From the IMG/VR virus record IMGVR_UViG_3300044818_000007, positions 1-24,785 of that record: DNA of 24,785 nt; one strand, given 5' to 3'. Of the stretch, positions 5,953 to 13,015 are shown piece after piece. A program made the translations under genes and the position numbers. The DNA is from a virus. Under the pieces are notes generated by a model. The model ran no database searches. It worked only from the letters and a program-made list of their open reading frames with translations, and was not told the DNA's origin. The number at the start of each line of letters is the position of its first letter. Position 1 is the first letter of the stretch.

Positions 5953-6134
5953 TCGGCACCCGCGTCGTCTGCGGGCGGCAGGTCGGGTTCGAGGAACGGG
6001 CTGATCGACGGGGCGGGTACGGGTTGTTCGTCGGCGCGGCCGAGAGCGACGAGGCTCGTCATGTCGGCGGCGGTGTCGTCGCGGCGCGGGGCGCGGGCGG
6101 CAGGCGGTTCAGGCATTCGCACTCCAGTTCTCAC
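5949..6134 (-). CDS. Small late hypothetical protein, 61 residues
   Basis: A Pro/Ala/Asp-rich, probably unstructured protein with no recognisable domain. The GTG at 6134 overlaps the stop of the upstream gene (GTGA); an in-frame ATG at 6116 is a possible alternative. Support comes mainly from the unbroken chain of four-base overlaps with both neighbours. Confidence 0.5.
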   Translation of the reverse strand: MRTGVRMPEPPAARAPRRDDTAADMTSLVALGRADEQPVPAPSISPFLEPDLPPADDAGAE

Positions 6135-6484
6135 ACGTCGAAGCCATTGAGGATTCGGGCCGCGCGCTCCGGGATGGGCCGGGCGGGAGGCGGCTCTTCC
6201 CCGCGAATCCGGAAAGCACCGACGAGATCCCGCAGCCGCCCCCGAAGCCAGTTGATCGCCTCGTCTTGATCGGTGAGCCTCTGGCCGAGCTGTTCGGCTT
6301 CCCGCTCGCGCAGGGCGACCCGCTTCTCCAGCCGCTCAATCTGCTTGCCCTGCTGCTCAGTGACGGCAGTGAAGTCGTCGCGGCGCTCTTGGCGCTTCGT
6401 CCGGCGCGCCGACCGGGCGGCCACGACGCCACCCCCCGCGCCTACCAGTGCCAGCCCGGCCTGAATCCAGGTGTCCACCGTCAT
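6131..6484 (-). CDS. Membrane-anchored coiled-coil protein
   Basis: A 117-residue protein with a single N-terminal membrane segment (about residues 7-24, IQAGLALVGAGGGVVAA), a basic stretch, and a long charged coiled coil (about 35-85, with QQGKQIERLEKRVALRERE and EQLGQRLTDQDEAINWLRGR). The C-terminus is Pro/Arg-rich. It lies in the lysis region next to two other membrane proteins, so a role in lysis timing or membrane disruption is plausible but inferred. The ATG at 6484 overlaps the upstream stop by four bases. Confidence 0.7.
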   Translation of the reverse strand: MTVDTWIQAGLALVGAGGGVVAARSARRTKRQERRDDFTAVTEQQGKQIERLEKRVALREREAEQLGQRLTDQDEAINWLRGRLRDLVGAFRIRGEEPPPARPIPERAARILNGFDV

Positions 6485-6909
6485 GGGATGCTCTCAAGTC
6501 TCTTGGGCCGGGGCGGTTCCCGCCATCCGGCGGCAACCAACACGGGCGCTGCGATCGCCCCCCACACCACTGCTGCGACCCAGCCGCGCGGAAAATCCCC
6601 GAGGATCCAGGCGAGGAGGTAGGACGCCGCCCACGGCAGCACCATCAGGGGCAGCGCCAGGAACCCTGGCCAGTCTCTCTCCTGGGGCAGCCATGCCGAG
6701 ATGATCGCGATGAGTCCGGAGGCGACCCAGATCCAACCCCATACGTCGAGCGGCATCATCTGAAGCAGCAGCCGCAGTCCGCGCAGGTCGGGTGCTGGGG
6801 AGGTGATCTGCCCGTAGCCGACGATCGCCCACACCACTCCGTAGCTGAGAAGGATCGCGCCGCGGCGGCCGAGGAGGCGGCACAGCCGCCGGACGATACG
6901 GCGCGGCAT
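6481..6909 (-). CDS. Multi-spanning membrane protein of the lysis region
   Basis: A 142-residue very hydrophobic protein. After a basic N-terminus (PRRIVRRLCRLLGRRG) there are about four membrane segments: roughly 18-34 (ILLSYGVVWAIVGYG), 56-72 (WGWIWVASGLIAIIS), 82-101 (FLALPLMVLPWAASYLLAWI) and 109-127 (GWVAAVVWGAIAAPVLVAAG). The C-terminus is basic and Pro-rich. It directly follows the holin-like gene (adjacent stop and start), so it may be a second holin or a holin regulator. No specific family recognised. Confidence 0.65.
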   Translation of the reverse strand: MPRRIVRRLCRLLGRRGAILLSYGVVWAIVGYGQITSPAPDLRGLRLLLQMMPLDVWGWIWVASGLIAIISAWLPQERDWPGFLALPLMVLPWAASYLLAWILGDFPRGWVAAVVWGAIAAPVLVAAGWREPPRPKRLESIP

Positions 6910-7236
6910 CTACACGCCCTGAGGGGTGCTGCGGGCAGTCACGAGACTGTCCTGCGCCTTGCCGGAGATTCCGGTCGGCTTCCACAGGCCGAAGTGGGAG
7001 AGCACGGCCGTACCGAAGCTGACGAGCGTCAGAACGATGGCAGTGCCGAGGTCCCAGCCGTCGGGATGCGGGCCGGCGAGTTCGACGAGGAATCCGTTCG
7101 CCGCGGTGAGCGCAAGGAGCAGGACGGCCTTGGTTCCGGCGTGGGTGACGCGGGTGGTGACGAGGCCGACCAGCACCGGAAGGACGACGCTGATGGCGAG
7201 GCCCAGCCAGTAGGCGGAGTCGAGGTTGACGTTCAT
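6910..7236 (-). CDS. Holin-like protein
   Basis: A 108-residue protein with about three membrane segments (roughly residues 9-28, 35-52 and 65-83) and a hydrophilic tail (KPTGISGKAQDSLVTARSTP). Size, topology and its place near the endolysin fit a phage holin, which makes membrane holes at the end of infection so the endolysin reaches the wall. The ATG at 7236 gives an N-terminus NVNLDSAYWLGLAISVVLP; the ribosome binding site is weak (GTGAGA), which might hold expression low. It is separated from the endolysin by an exonuclease gene. Confidence 0.75.
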   Translation of the reverse strand: MNVNLDSAYWLGLAISVVLPVLVGLVTTRVTHAGTKAVLLLALTAANGFLVELAGPHPDGWDLGTAIVLTLVSFGTAVLSHFGLWKPTGISGKAQDSLVTARSTPQGV

Positions 7237-7243
7237 CGTGGTC

Positions 7244-7792
7244 TCACTTCTGTGCGCGTTCGGCGAGCCAGCGCCGGACGGTCTGGTTGTGACGGGCGTC
7301 CGCGAGCGCGTTGTGTTCGCCGGACTCCTGCTTGGGCAAGGCGTCCCACGGGATACCGAGCCGGGCGCGCTCCTGCTGGATGTCGTTCGTGAACATCGGC
7401 ACACCCTCCGGCAGGTCGATCATGCGGCCCCAGAGCTGGGCGAGCGCGACATGGTCGTATGCGCCGTAGTTCGCCCAGAGCTGCACGCCGGGTCCGGCGG
7501 CGCGGATGAAGTCCATGACGTCGTCGGCGATCCGCTTTCGGGGCTTCACGACCGGGTCTGCATAGTCGAACAGCCAGGACTTCGGCACGTGATTGCGCCG
7601 GTCCCCGTGCCCTTTCGGCAGGCTTGGGACGACGTTCTCCATCAGCCACTTGTGCTTGCGGATCTTCCGCACGGGCATGTCCCGGTTGACGGCGTAGTAC
7701 TCGCGACCGTCATCGCACACCATGCCGATCGAGATCAGCTCGATGGTGCGGCCGTCCTCCAGGAACTCCAGGTCGTAGTCCAGGGCGGTCAC
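7244..7792 (-). CDS. RNase AS-like DEDDh 3'-5' exonuclease
   Basis: A 182-residue protein that resembles the actinobacterial 3'-5' exoribonuclease AS family (Rv2179c type). The active site is visible: D7 and E9 in DYDLEFLEDGRTIELISIG, D113 in YGAYDHVAL, and H160 and D165 in GEHNALADAR, giving DEDDh. Family hallmarks LWGRMIDLPEGVPMF and the block after it are present. These enzymes degrade 3' adenosine-containing RNA ends with two metal ions. The GTG start at 7792 overlaps the endolysin stop by four bases and puts the first strand at the N-terminus, as in the family. Its placement inside a lysis cassette is odd. The precise substrate (RNA or DNA) cannot be told here. Confidence 0.85.
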   Translation of the reverse strand: MTALDYDLEFLEDGRTIELISIGMVCDDGREYYAVNRDMPVRKIRKHKWLMENVVPSLPKGHGDRRNHVPKSWLFDYADPVVKPRKRIADDVMDFIRAAGPGVQLWANYGAYDHVALAQLWGRMIDLPEGVPMFTNDIQQERARLGIPWDALPKQESGEHNALADARHNQTVRRWLAERAQK

Positions 7793-8655
7793 GTGTTCGG
7801 CACCTTCAGCTTGTCCCAACTGGTCTTGCCCGGAACGCCGTCCGCCGGTCCCCCTGGGGCAGTGCTGGCACCGGGGTACAGCTTGAGCTGCCACGCCTGG
7901 TAGGAGCGCTTATCGCCACTCCCCCACACGTCGATGTTGGTCGACGACTGATAGTGGTCGCAGCCGACGGCGACGAGACGCTTGTGCATCGCAGCGATGA
8001 TCGGGCTGCGGCGGCCGGTCGTGAAGAAACCGGAGCGGGGGAACGGCTCGTAGAGCGGCGGCGTGCTCGGCGTCGGCGAAGCCGGGAATGCAGGCCAGGA
8101 CAGCGGGTCTGTGTGGTCGTTCTCGGGGACGCCCTTGTGCGGGAACCAGCCGCTCCTGGTTTCCCACGTCTTCTCGCTGCGGGTGCAGTTCTCGGGGCGC
8201 CCGTTCGGCCAGGCATCGGCGACGCCCCAGGACTTCACCCAGGCGTGCAGATCCGCCCAGCCCTTGCACGGGGTGTCGGCGAGCTTGGCGTACACGGTCT
8301 TCCCGACCCGGCAGTACGGGAAAAACAGCGCCTCGATCTGGATCACCACGCTCCCCGCGCGGTTCGTGCGGGTGCCGCCAGCCTTGTCGACGAGGCTCTT
8401 GGAGCGGGAGTTGGCGGGCACGAACTGGGTGAAGTGCCCCTCGAACGGATCCCACAGGATGTGCGGGGCCACCCCGGCCCCGCCGCCCGCGAAGTACGAC
8501 CGCAGGCTCGTGTACGGGACCAGGTCGACGGGCTTGGCCGCGGTCGCGTTCTCGTCCCACGTGATGTGGGCGATCGCCTTCGCAGGACCACCATCGGGCG
8601 GCGCATGGTCGCCGACGTCGAGTCTGGTCGCGCCAGGCATCCACAGTTCAGGCAT
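7789..8655 (-). CDS. Endolysin, N-acetylmuramoyl-L-alanine amidase type with wall-binding domain
   Basis: A 288-residue protein of the kind used by Streptomyces phages to cut peptidoglycan. The N-terminal catalytic domain (about 1-190) holds AIAHITWD (H30), a central VVIQIEALFFPYCR strand and GWFPHKGVPENDHTDPLSW (H173, H181, D183), consistent with zinc ligands of an amidase_2-type fold. A Pro/Ser/Thr linker (190-206) leads to a C-terminal peptidoglycan-binding-like domain (about 210-284: IIAAMHKRLVAVGC, DVWGSGDKRSYQAWQ, ADGVPGKTSWDKL). There is no signal peptide, so export relies on the holin. It overlaps the upstream peptidase gene by eight bases. Bond specificity is inferred from the fold. 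Confidence 0.85.
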   Translation of the reverse strand: MPELWMPGATRLDVGDHAPPDGGPAKAIAHITWDENATAAKPVDLVPYTSLRSYFAGGGAGVAPHILWDPFEGHFTQFVPANSRSKSLVDKAGGTRTNRAGSVVIQIEALFFPYCRVGKTVYAKLADTPCKGWADLHAWVKSWGVADAWPNGRPENCTRSEKTWETRSGWFPHKGVPENDHTDPLSWPAFPASPTPSTPPLYEPFPRSGFFTTGRRSPIIAAMHKRLVAVGCDHYQSSTNIDVWGSGDKRSYQAWQLKLYPGASTAPGGPADGVPGKTSWDKLKVPNT

Positions 8656-9613
8656 GGTCGCTCCGGTTCTTGCTGTTGGGCGCCCACGGCTGCATCAGAT
8701 CGTTCAACTGGCCGGCCAGAACAGCCGCCTGAGCCAGTCGAGGATCCGGAGCAGGAGTGGGCGACGGAGGAGGGGAAGGCGCCGGTGTGGGGCTCGGAGG
8801 GGTGACGATCGGGAACGGCTTCCCGTGAGTCAGGGCCGAATAGTCGGCGGCCATCGCCGCCAGGTCGACGCCCTCTTGGAAGGCGGGATGTTCGAGGTGC
8901 TCCTCGAAGATGGCGACCCAGGCCTCTTCGACCTTCCGCGACCAGTACCGATCGGTGAAGGAGGTCTCCTCGGCCCAGGTGATGAACCGTTCGTCGCCGC
9001 CCAGCGGACCGTTTCCGGGGGCTCCGTAGCCGCCGGTGATGACGGAGTGGCCTCCGTCGTCCGGGCTGGAGCGGTGGTAGTCCCATGGGCGGCCGGAGTC
9101 GAAGTCGTCCATGTTGGCGTCCTGGACGACGATGCCCGTCCACACGAACCCGAAGATAGAGATGGCGGCTTTGACCTCGTCCGGGGAGGTGGGGTCGACC
9201 TTGGCGAAGGCGAGAACCTTCTTGCCGTCTGGGCCGCCGTGCTTGTGGAGGTGCTCCAGCAGCGTCTGAATGTCCATGCCACCGTCGGCGCTCGAGCCGG
9301 GCCCGTTAACGCCGGGGTCGCCGTCCGGGTCGAAGTGCGGGTTCTGCGTCTTATAGACGGCCCACACGTCAGCCTGGGACGGGTACTTCTCGGCGCCTGC
9401 GATGAACGACATGAGGCGGCGGACATTCGCCCACGTGACGGCCACGCAGTCCCCGGCCTGGTCATTCCCGAGCATCTGCCATGCGGCGAGTCGGGCGAGG
9501 TAGTCGGCCGCGGCCGGATGTGCTGGAGTTGTACCGGTGAAGAACCGGGCAAAGCGGAGCGCCGGGGCCTGCTTCGGGGCGCGGCGGCCATACTTGCGGG
9601 TGGGTCTGGGCAT
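8648..9613 (-). CDS. Papain-like cysteine peptidase (phage lysis or tail associated)
   Basis: A 321-residue protein. NDQAGDCVAVTWANV places a likely nucleophile at C56, and DDGGHSVITGGYG a likely His at H189; TWAEETSFTDRYW may supply the third residue. This arrangement fits papain-like peptidases, and similar proteins are common in actinophages beside lysis genes. A Pro/Ser/Thr linker (about 268-292, PPSPTPAPSPPPSPTPAPDP) separates it from a short C-terminal helical part. The ATG at 9613 has GGAG five bases upstream. It may cut peptide cross-links of the wall or mature a tail protein; which one is not shown by the sequence. Confidence 0.75.
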   Translation of the reverse strand: MPRPTRKYGRRAPKQAPALRFARFFTGTTPAHPAAADYLARLAAWQMLGNDQAGDCVAVTWANVRRLMSFIAGAEKYPSQADVWAVYKTQNPHFDPDGDPGVNGPGSSADGGMDIQTLLEHLHKHGGPDGKKVLAFAKVDPTSPDEVKAAISIFGFVWTGIVVQDANMDDFDSGRPWDYHRSSPDDGGHSVITGGYGAPGNGPLGGDERFITWAEETSFTDRYWSRKVEEAWVAIFEEHLEHPAFQEGVDLAAMAADYSALTHGKPFPIVTPPSPTPAPSPPPSPTPAPDPRLAQAAVLAGQLNDLMQPWAPNSKNRSDHA

Positions 9614-9637
9614 GGTGCTCCAGGGCGTGAAGAAGTC

Positions 9638-9654
9638 CCCGGCTCGGGGCCGGG
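9638..9654 (-). terminator. Intergenic hairpin between tail and lysis genes
   Basis: CCCGGC and GCCGGG arms pair around a 5-base loop in the 48-base gap between the GDPD tail gene and the cysteine peptidase gene. Without a T-run it may be a weak terminator or an mRNA processing or stabilising hairpin at the junction of the tail and lysis modules. Confidence 0.4.
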
Positions 9655-9661
9655 TTCGGGG

Positions 9662-10987
9662 TCAGGCGGCGGTGATGTCCCACGCCTTGGCGGTGACGCC
9701 AGCGGTGGAGGCGGCCCGTCCGAGGTACAGGAACATCGGGCCGCGGTGCGTGCTGTCGGTGGCGACGGCTACGGCGGTCGACAGCTCGGGCACGCAGATG
9801 CGGATCTGCGCGGGAGAAACGGTTACCCGCAGCGTGTAGGCGGTGTCTGCCGTGAACGTGCCGCCCGCCGCGACGGAGACGAGCTTGGTCGACGTTCCGG
9901 AGGCGACGTCGTCCCGGTAGATCGTCAGGTTTCCGCCGCCGGTGAACTGGCAGGTGTAGCCGTCGTGGGTGATGGCGGTCGACTTGAGAACGGCGCTCGC
10001 GTCGTCCATGCCGAGATGCAGTCCGAACCAGGGCCGTGACGTGGCGCTCGAGAGCGAGAACTTCGCCTCGACGGTGAACGTCCCCATCGCGACCGGCGAC
10101 AGCTCGCCGAGCAGCAGCACCTGCGTATCGGTCAGCCAGTCGAAGTGCAGCACCCCGCCGGCCAGGAGCTTAGGCCTGGGCGCGGTCCCGGACGGTACGT
10201 AGCCGTAGCCCCAGCCTGCGGTGAGGCTGTCGCTGCTCCGGGTCGGCGCCAGGCCCGTGACGTAGCCCGGGTAGTCGGTGACGATGCCGCGGCAGCCGAG
10301 ACCGATCGCACGATCACGCTGGGAGCGGCGGGTGAGCGTGTGAGCCCACACGCCCAGCGGCGGGCTCGCCGCCACGGCCTCGGCGATGAGCCCGTCCGTG
10401 GCGGCCTGGTCGACGTCGAGGACGTCGGCGCCCGCCGCGACGAACGTAGCGGGGTCGTCTCCGGCCATCTGTGCGGCGCTGCGCCACAGGTGGGCGCGGC
10501 AGCCCTCCGCGCGGATCGTGCTCACGACGTCCGGGTCGTTGGTGTTGATGAGCACCGACTCGGCGAGGCTGCGGTCGCGGATCAGCGCGGCCAGCTCGGG
10601 CACTCCGGCCGCGTTCTTCGCCTCCACCGTCAGCGGGCGGCGCCCGCCGAGCGCGTCCAGCGCCTGTTCCACCGTCGGCACCGGCAGGGCCGGGCAGCCA
10701 GCGGCGAACCAGGCTGCAGGGTCGGAGCGCAGCATCTGCCACTGGGCGGCGTTGTAGCCGGTGACCGGGCCGGCACTGCTCGTTGTCCGGTCGACGGTCA
10801 CGTCGTGCATGAGCACGGGTGTGCCGTCGCCGAGCACCTGCGTGTCCAGGTCGAGGACGTCAGCCCAGCGGGCGGATGCCCTGAGCGCCTCGATCGTGTT
10901 CTCTGGGGCCTCTCCGGCGCCGCCGCGATGCGCGGAGTAGAAGACGGGCGGGAGATCGGCGAAGGTGACCACAGACTCTCCCGTCAC
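9662..10987 (-). CDS. Tail protein with glycerophosphodiester phosphodiesterase domain
   Basis: A 441-residue protein. Residues about 15-245 form a GDPD domain: AHRGGAGEAPENT (H20, R21, E29), LDLDTQ (D46, D48), GDGTPVLMHD (H61) and RPLTVEAKN. GDPD enzymes hydrolyse glycerophosphodiesters by metal-assisted acid-base catalysis. The usual E-x-D metal pair is D-x-D here. Residues about 270-441 look like a beta-sandwich lectin (laminin G-like) domain with MGTFTVEAKFSLSS and YTLRVTVSPAQIRI. Position after the fibre genes suggests a virion protein that degrades glycerol-phosphate wall teichoic acid during adsorption. The GTG at 10987 overlaps the upstream stop (GTGA); a GTG at 10972 with GGGAGAG upstream is an alternative. 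Confidence 0.85.
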   Translation of the reverse strand: MTGESVVTFADLPPVFYSAHRGGAGEAPENTIEALRASARWADVLDLDTQVLGDGTPVLMHDVTVDRTTSSAGPVTGYNAAQWQMLRSDPAAWFAAGCPALPVPTVEQALDALGGRRPLTVEAKNAAGVPELAALIRDRSLAESVLINTNDPDVVSTIRAEGCRAHLWRSAAQMAGDDPATFVAAGADVLDVDQAATDGLIAEAVAASPPLGVWAHTLTRRSQRDRAIGLGCRGIVTDYPGYVTGLAPTRSSDSLTAGWGYGYVPSGTAPRPKLLAGGVLHFDWLTDTQVLLLGELSPVAMGTFTVEAKFSLSSATSRPWFGLHLGMDDASAVLKSTAITHDGYTCQFTGGGNLTIYRDDVASGTSTKLVSVAAGGTFTADTAYTLRVTVSPAQIRICVPELSTAVAVATDSTHRGPMFLYLGRAASTAGVTAKAWDITAA

Positions 10988-11190
10988 GAGAACTCGGGTT
11001 GCGGCTCGAGAAGCCCGGCGGTGAGGATTTCCATGGGCTGGCCGCAGACGCCGCACTGCACGCCAACGTGGATGCCGTCGTTCGACCAGACCGGGTTGAG
11101 GGTGAAGATTTCCCCGACGTTGCGGCAGTCCTTGTTGGCGTCGCGGGCCGCCACCTCGTACCACTTCGCCGGTTCGAATGCGACGCTCAC
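10984..11190 (-). CDS. Small Cys-containing late protein, 68 residues
   Basis: A short protein between two tail genes. It has AARDANKDCRN near residue 20 and VQCGVCGQPMEI near residue 45, so three Cys could make a partial zinc ribbon. The N-terminus VAFEPAKWYEV and middle EIFTLNPVW read as strands. GTG start at 11190 and stop both overlap neighbours by four bases. Function unknown; probably a minor virion or tail assembly protein by position. Confidence 0.6.
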   Translation of the reverse strand: MSVAFEPAKWYEVAARDANKDCRNVGEIFTLNPVWSNDGIHVGVQCGVCGQPMEILTAGLLEPQPEFS

Positions 11191-11933
11191 AGCCCGATCA
11201 CCATCCAGTTCACGTTGGTCGCCGTGGTGTTGGTGCGGGTGACCCACACGGTCAGGCCACTGGAGGAGACCGAGGTGGCGCCGACGCCGGTGACCTGGGT
11301 GCCCGGAACGGTTGTTGCCGCGGTGACCAGGGGGTAGAAGCTGGAGCCCATCAGGGTCAGCCCGGTGACGTTCACCGATGTCGGCGTATTCGCCGCCGAC
11401 GGGGTGATGCTGACCTGGCCGTAGGCGATGTTGCTGGCAGTGAAGACGCCGAGCACGTCCATGTCGCACTGGTTGCCGTTCTCGGCCTGCACGTAGACGT
11501 TGGGATTGCCGCCCTCGAACGTCGACTCCAGAGTGAGCACGGCCCGATGGGCAGACGGGGCAACGTTTCCGGAAGTCAGGATGAGATCGGTGTACTGGAA
11601 GGCGTCCGAGTCGTAGGTGATCCCCGCCGGGACAGCGACACGATTGTCTTCCACGGGCCGGAACTGGAGACGCCCCGAGGACAGGTAGGCGGACATGTTG
11701 ATCGGGTCCTGCACGCCACGTGTCCACAGCCCGCCGCCACCGTCGGCGCCAGCCTCCGGGCCCAGCTCCGCCAGCAAAGTGGTGCCGTCGTCCGCATACA
11801 CGCGCAGGGTGCCGACGCTCGCGGCCGTCATGCGCCGGGCCGCCCTCAGCTCCTTGACCTGCCGTTCCAGGGAGGCGACCTTGCGCGCCAGTGTGGTCGG
11901 ATCGGAGGGCAGCTGGTCGAGCTGTCGGGGCAT
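11187..11933 (-). CDS. Minor tail or fibre protein
   Basis: A 248-residue protein. The N-terminus (about 10-38, TTLARKVASLERQVKELRAARR) is a coiled coil of the type that trimerises phage fibres. Next comes an anchor-like segment (VGTLRVYADDGTTLLAELG) and a long Ser/Thr/Val/Gly-rich beta region to the end. It lacks recognisable enzymatic motifs. The ATG at 11933 overlaps the upstream stop by one base (TGATG). Position between the tail tip protein and the GDPD protein supports a host-recognition fibre. Confidence 0.75.
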   Translation of the reverse strand: MPRQLDQLPSDPTTLARKVASLERQVKELRAARRMTAASVGTLRVYADDGTTLLAELGPEAGADGGGGLWTRGVQDPINMSAYLSSGRLQFRPVEDNRVAVPAGITYDSDAFQYTDLILTSGNVAPSAHRAVLTLESTFEGGNPNVYVQAENGNQCDMDVLGVFTASNIAYGQVSITPSAANTPTSVNVTGLTLMGSSFYPLVTAATTVPGTQVTGVGATSVSSSGLTVWVTRTNTTATNVNWMVIGL

Positions 11934-13015
11934 CAGCTTTCCTCCACCAGGATCGGGCGGACGCGGTCGGCACCCGGGTCAAGCTCCCAGGACCAGCAGC
12001 GGGCCGTCATGTCGGCGCCCTGCGGATGTCGGGGCGATGTTTCGACGGCGAGGCGGATGGTGTCCCCTAGCACCCAGTCCCGTCCCAGCCGCGGCGAGAT
12101 GGAGGCGACCGCCTCGACGCTCCACACCTGCCCGCCCAGCGCCATCAGGTCTGCCGACTGGGCTGCGTGGGAGTTGAGCTGGTCGGGGTCGGTGAGCCCG
12201 GTAGCCGGGGAGTACCGGTACTCCCAGCGCGGCCAGCCCGCCGCAATCAGGGTCGTCGCCACGTAGGGGGCGGAAGTGAGGCGGGATGATCCTTCGCCCT
12301 CGCCGCGGGCGACGACGACGGTGGCGCCCTTCCCGGCCTCGTAAGACTCGGCGAGGGTGTACGAGGCGACGCAGCCCGGGAAGTCGAAGGTGATCGCTGT
12401 CGCGCCTTGCACGCCAATTTTGGGGCGAGCGCGCAGGGGGAGCTGGAAACCGTTGTGGGAGGCGTTCCATTCAACGTCGATGGTCCATTCGGGCCCCCCG
12501 TCCAGGCCCATGATCTCCTGGAGGCAGGACAGGATGCTCTTGTCGTCGCCGTCCTGCGTCAGGTAGTCCATGACGACCCCGGTGGACGGGGCGTCGATGA
12601 CGAGGGGCGGCCCGTCGGTCAGTGCCGGGGTGGCAAGGGCGCTGATGACGGAGGCTTGGTCGACGCCGATGAGGGTTTGCGTTCCCGGGAAACGGCTGTC
12701 GAGGTAGCGCTCCAGGGTGGCCGCGCCGAGCTGCACGGTCTGCGCGCTGCCGCCTTCGCGGGACAGGGCCGAACCGGCCCAGATCGGGGTGTCGGTGGCG
12801 GTGTCGACGGCGACCAGCATGGTGGCGCCTGGCGTCGTCGCCTCATCCCAGTTCGATGCAGCGCCGGCCAGGGTGAGCTCGAACTGAAGGGTGGTCGAGT
12901 CTCCCAGCTTCCGCCCGAGGGTGCCCGTCGGCTTGAGTGAGGGCAGGTCTTCGATGATGCCGCCGGTACGCAGGTCGCAGCCGTACCAGGCCAGCTGGTA
13001 GGCGGTCCCCGTCAT
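11933..13015 (-). CDS. Minor tail protein, tail tip hub-like (Gp37-like family)
   Basis: A 360-residue protein resembling the ReqiPepy6 Gp37-like tail proteins of actinophages. Typical elements are AWYGCDLRTGGIIEDLP near the N-terminus, RKLGDSTTLQFELTL, IWAGSALSREGG and a C-terminal SPRLGRDWVLGDTIRL block. Such proteins form the tail tip or baseplate hub and help pass DNA through the envelope. It follows the distal tail and fibre genes as usual for siphoviruses. The ATG at 13015 overlaps the upstream stop by four bases. Confidence 0.8.
   Translation of the reverse strand: MTGTAYQLAWYGCDLRTGGIIEDLPSLKPTGTLGRKLGDSTTLQFELTLAGAASNWDEATTPGATMLVAVDTATDTPIWAGSALSREGGSAQTVQLGAATLERYLDSRFPGTQTLIGVDQASVISALATPALTDGPPLVIDAPSTGVVMDYLTQDGDDKSILSCLQEIMGLDGGPEWTIDVEWNASHNGFQLPLRARPKIGVQGATAITFDFPGCVASYTLAESYEAGKGATVVVARGEGEGSSRLTSAPYVATTLIAAGWPRWEYRYSPATGLTDPDQLNSHAAQSADLMALGGQVWSVEAVASISPRLGRDWVLGDTIRLAVETSPRHPQGADMTARCWSWELDPGADRVRPILVEES

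Noticed and set aside
8063-10039. Long plus-strand open frame of 658 codons
   Set aside because: It lies opposite the endolysin, peptidase and GDPD genes, has no recognisable motif, and is an artefact of high-GC coding sequence on the minus strand.
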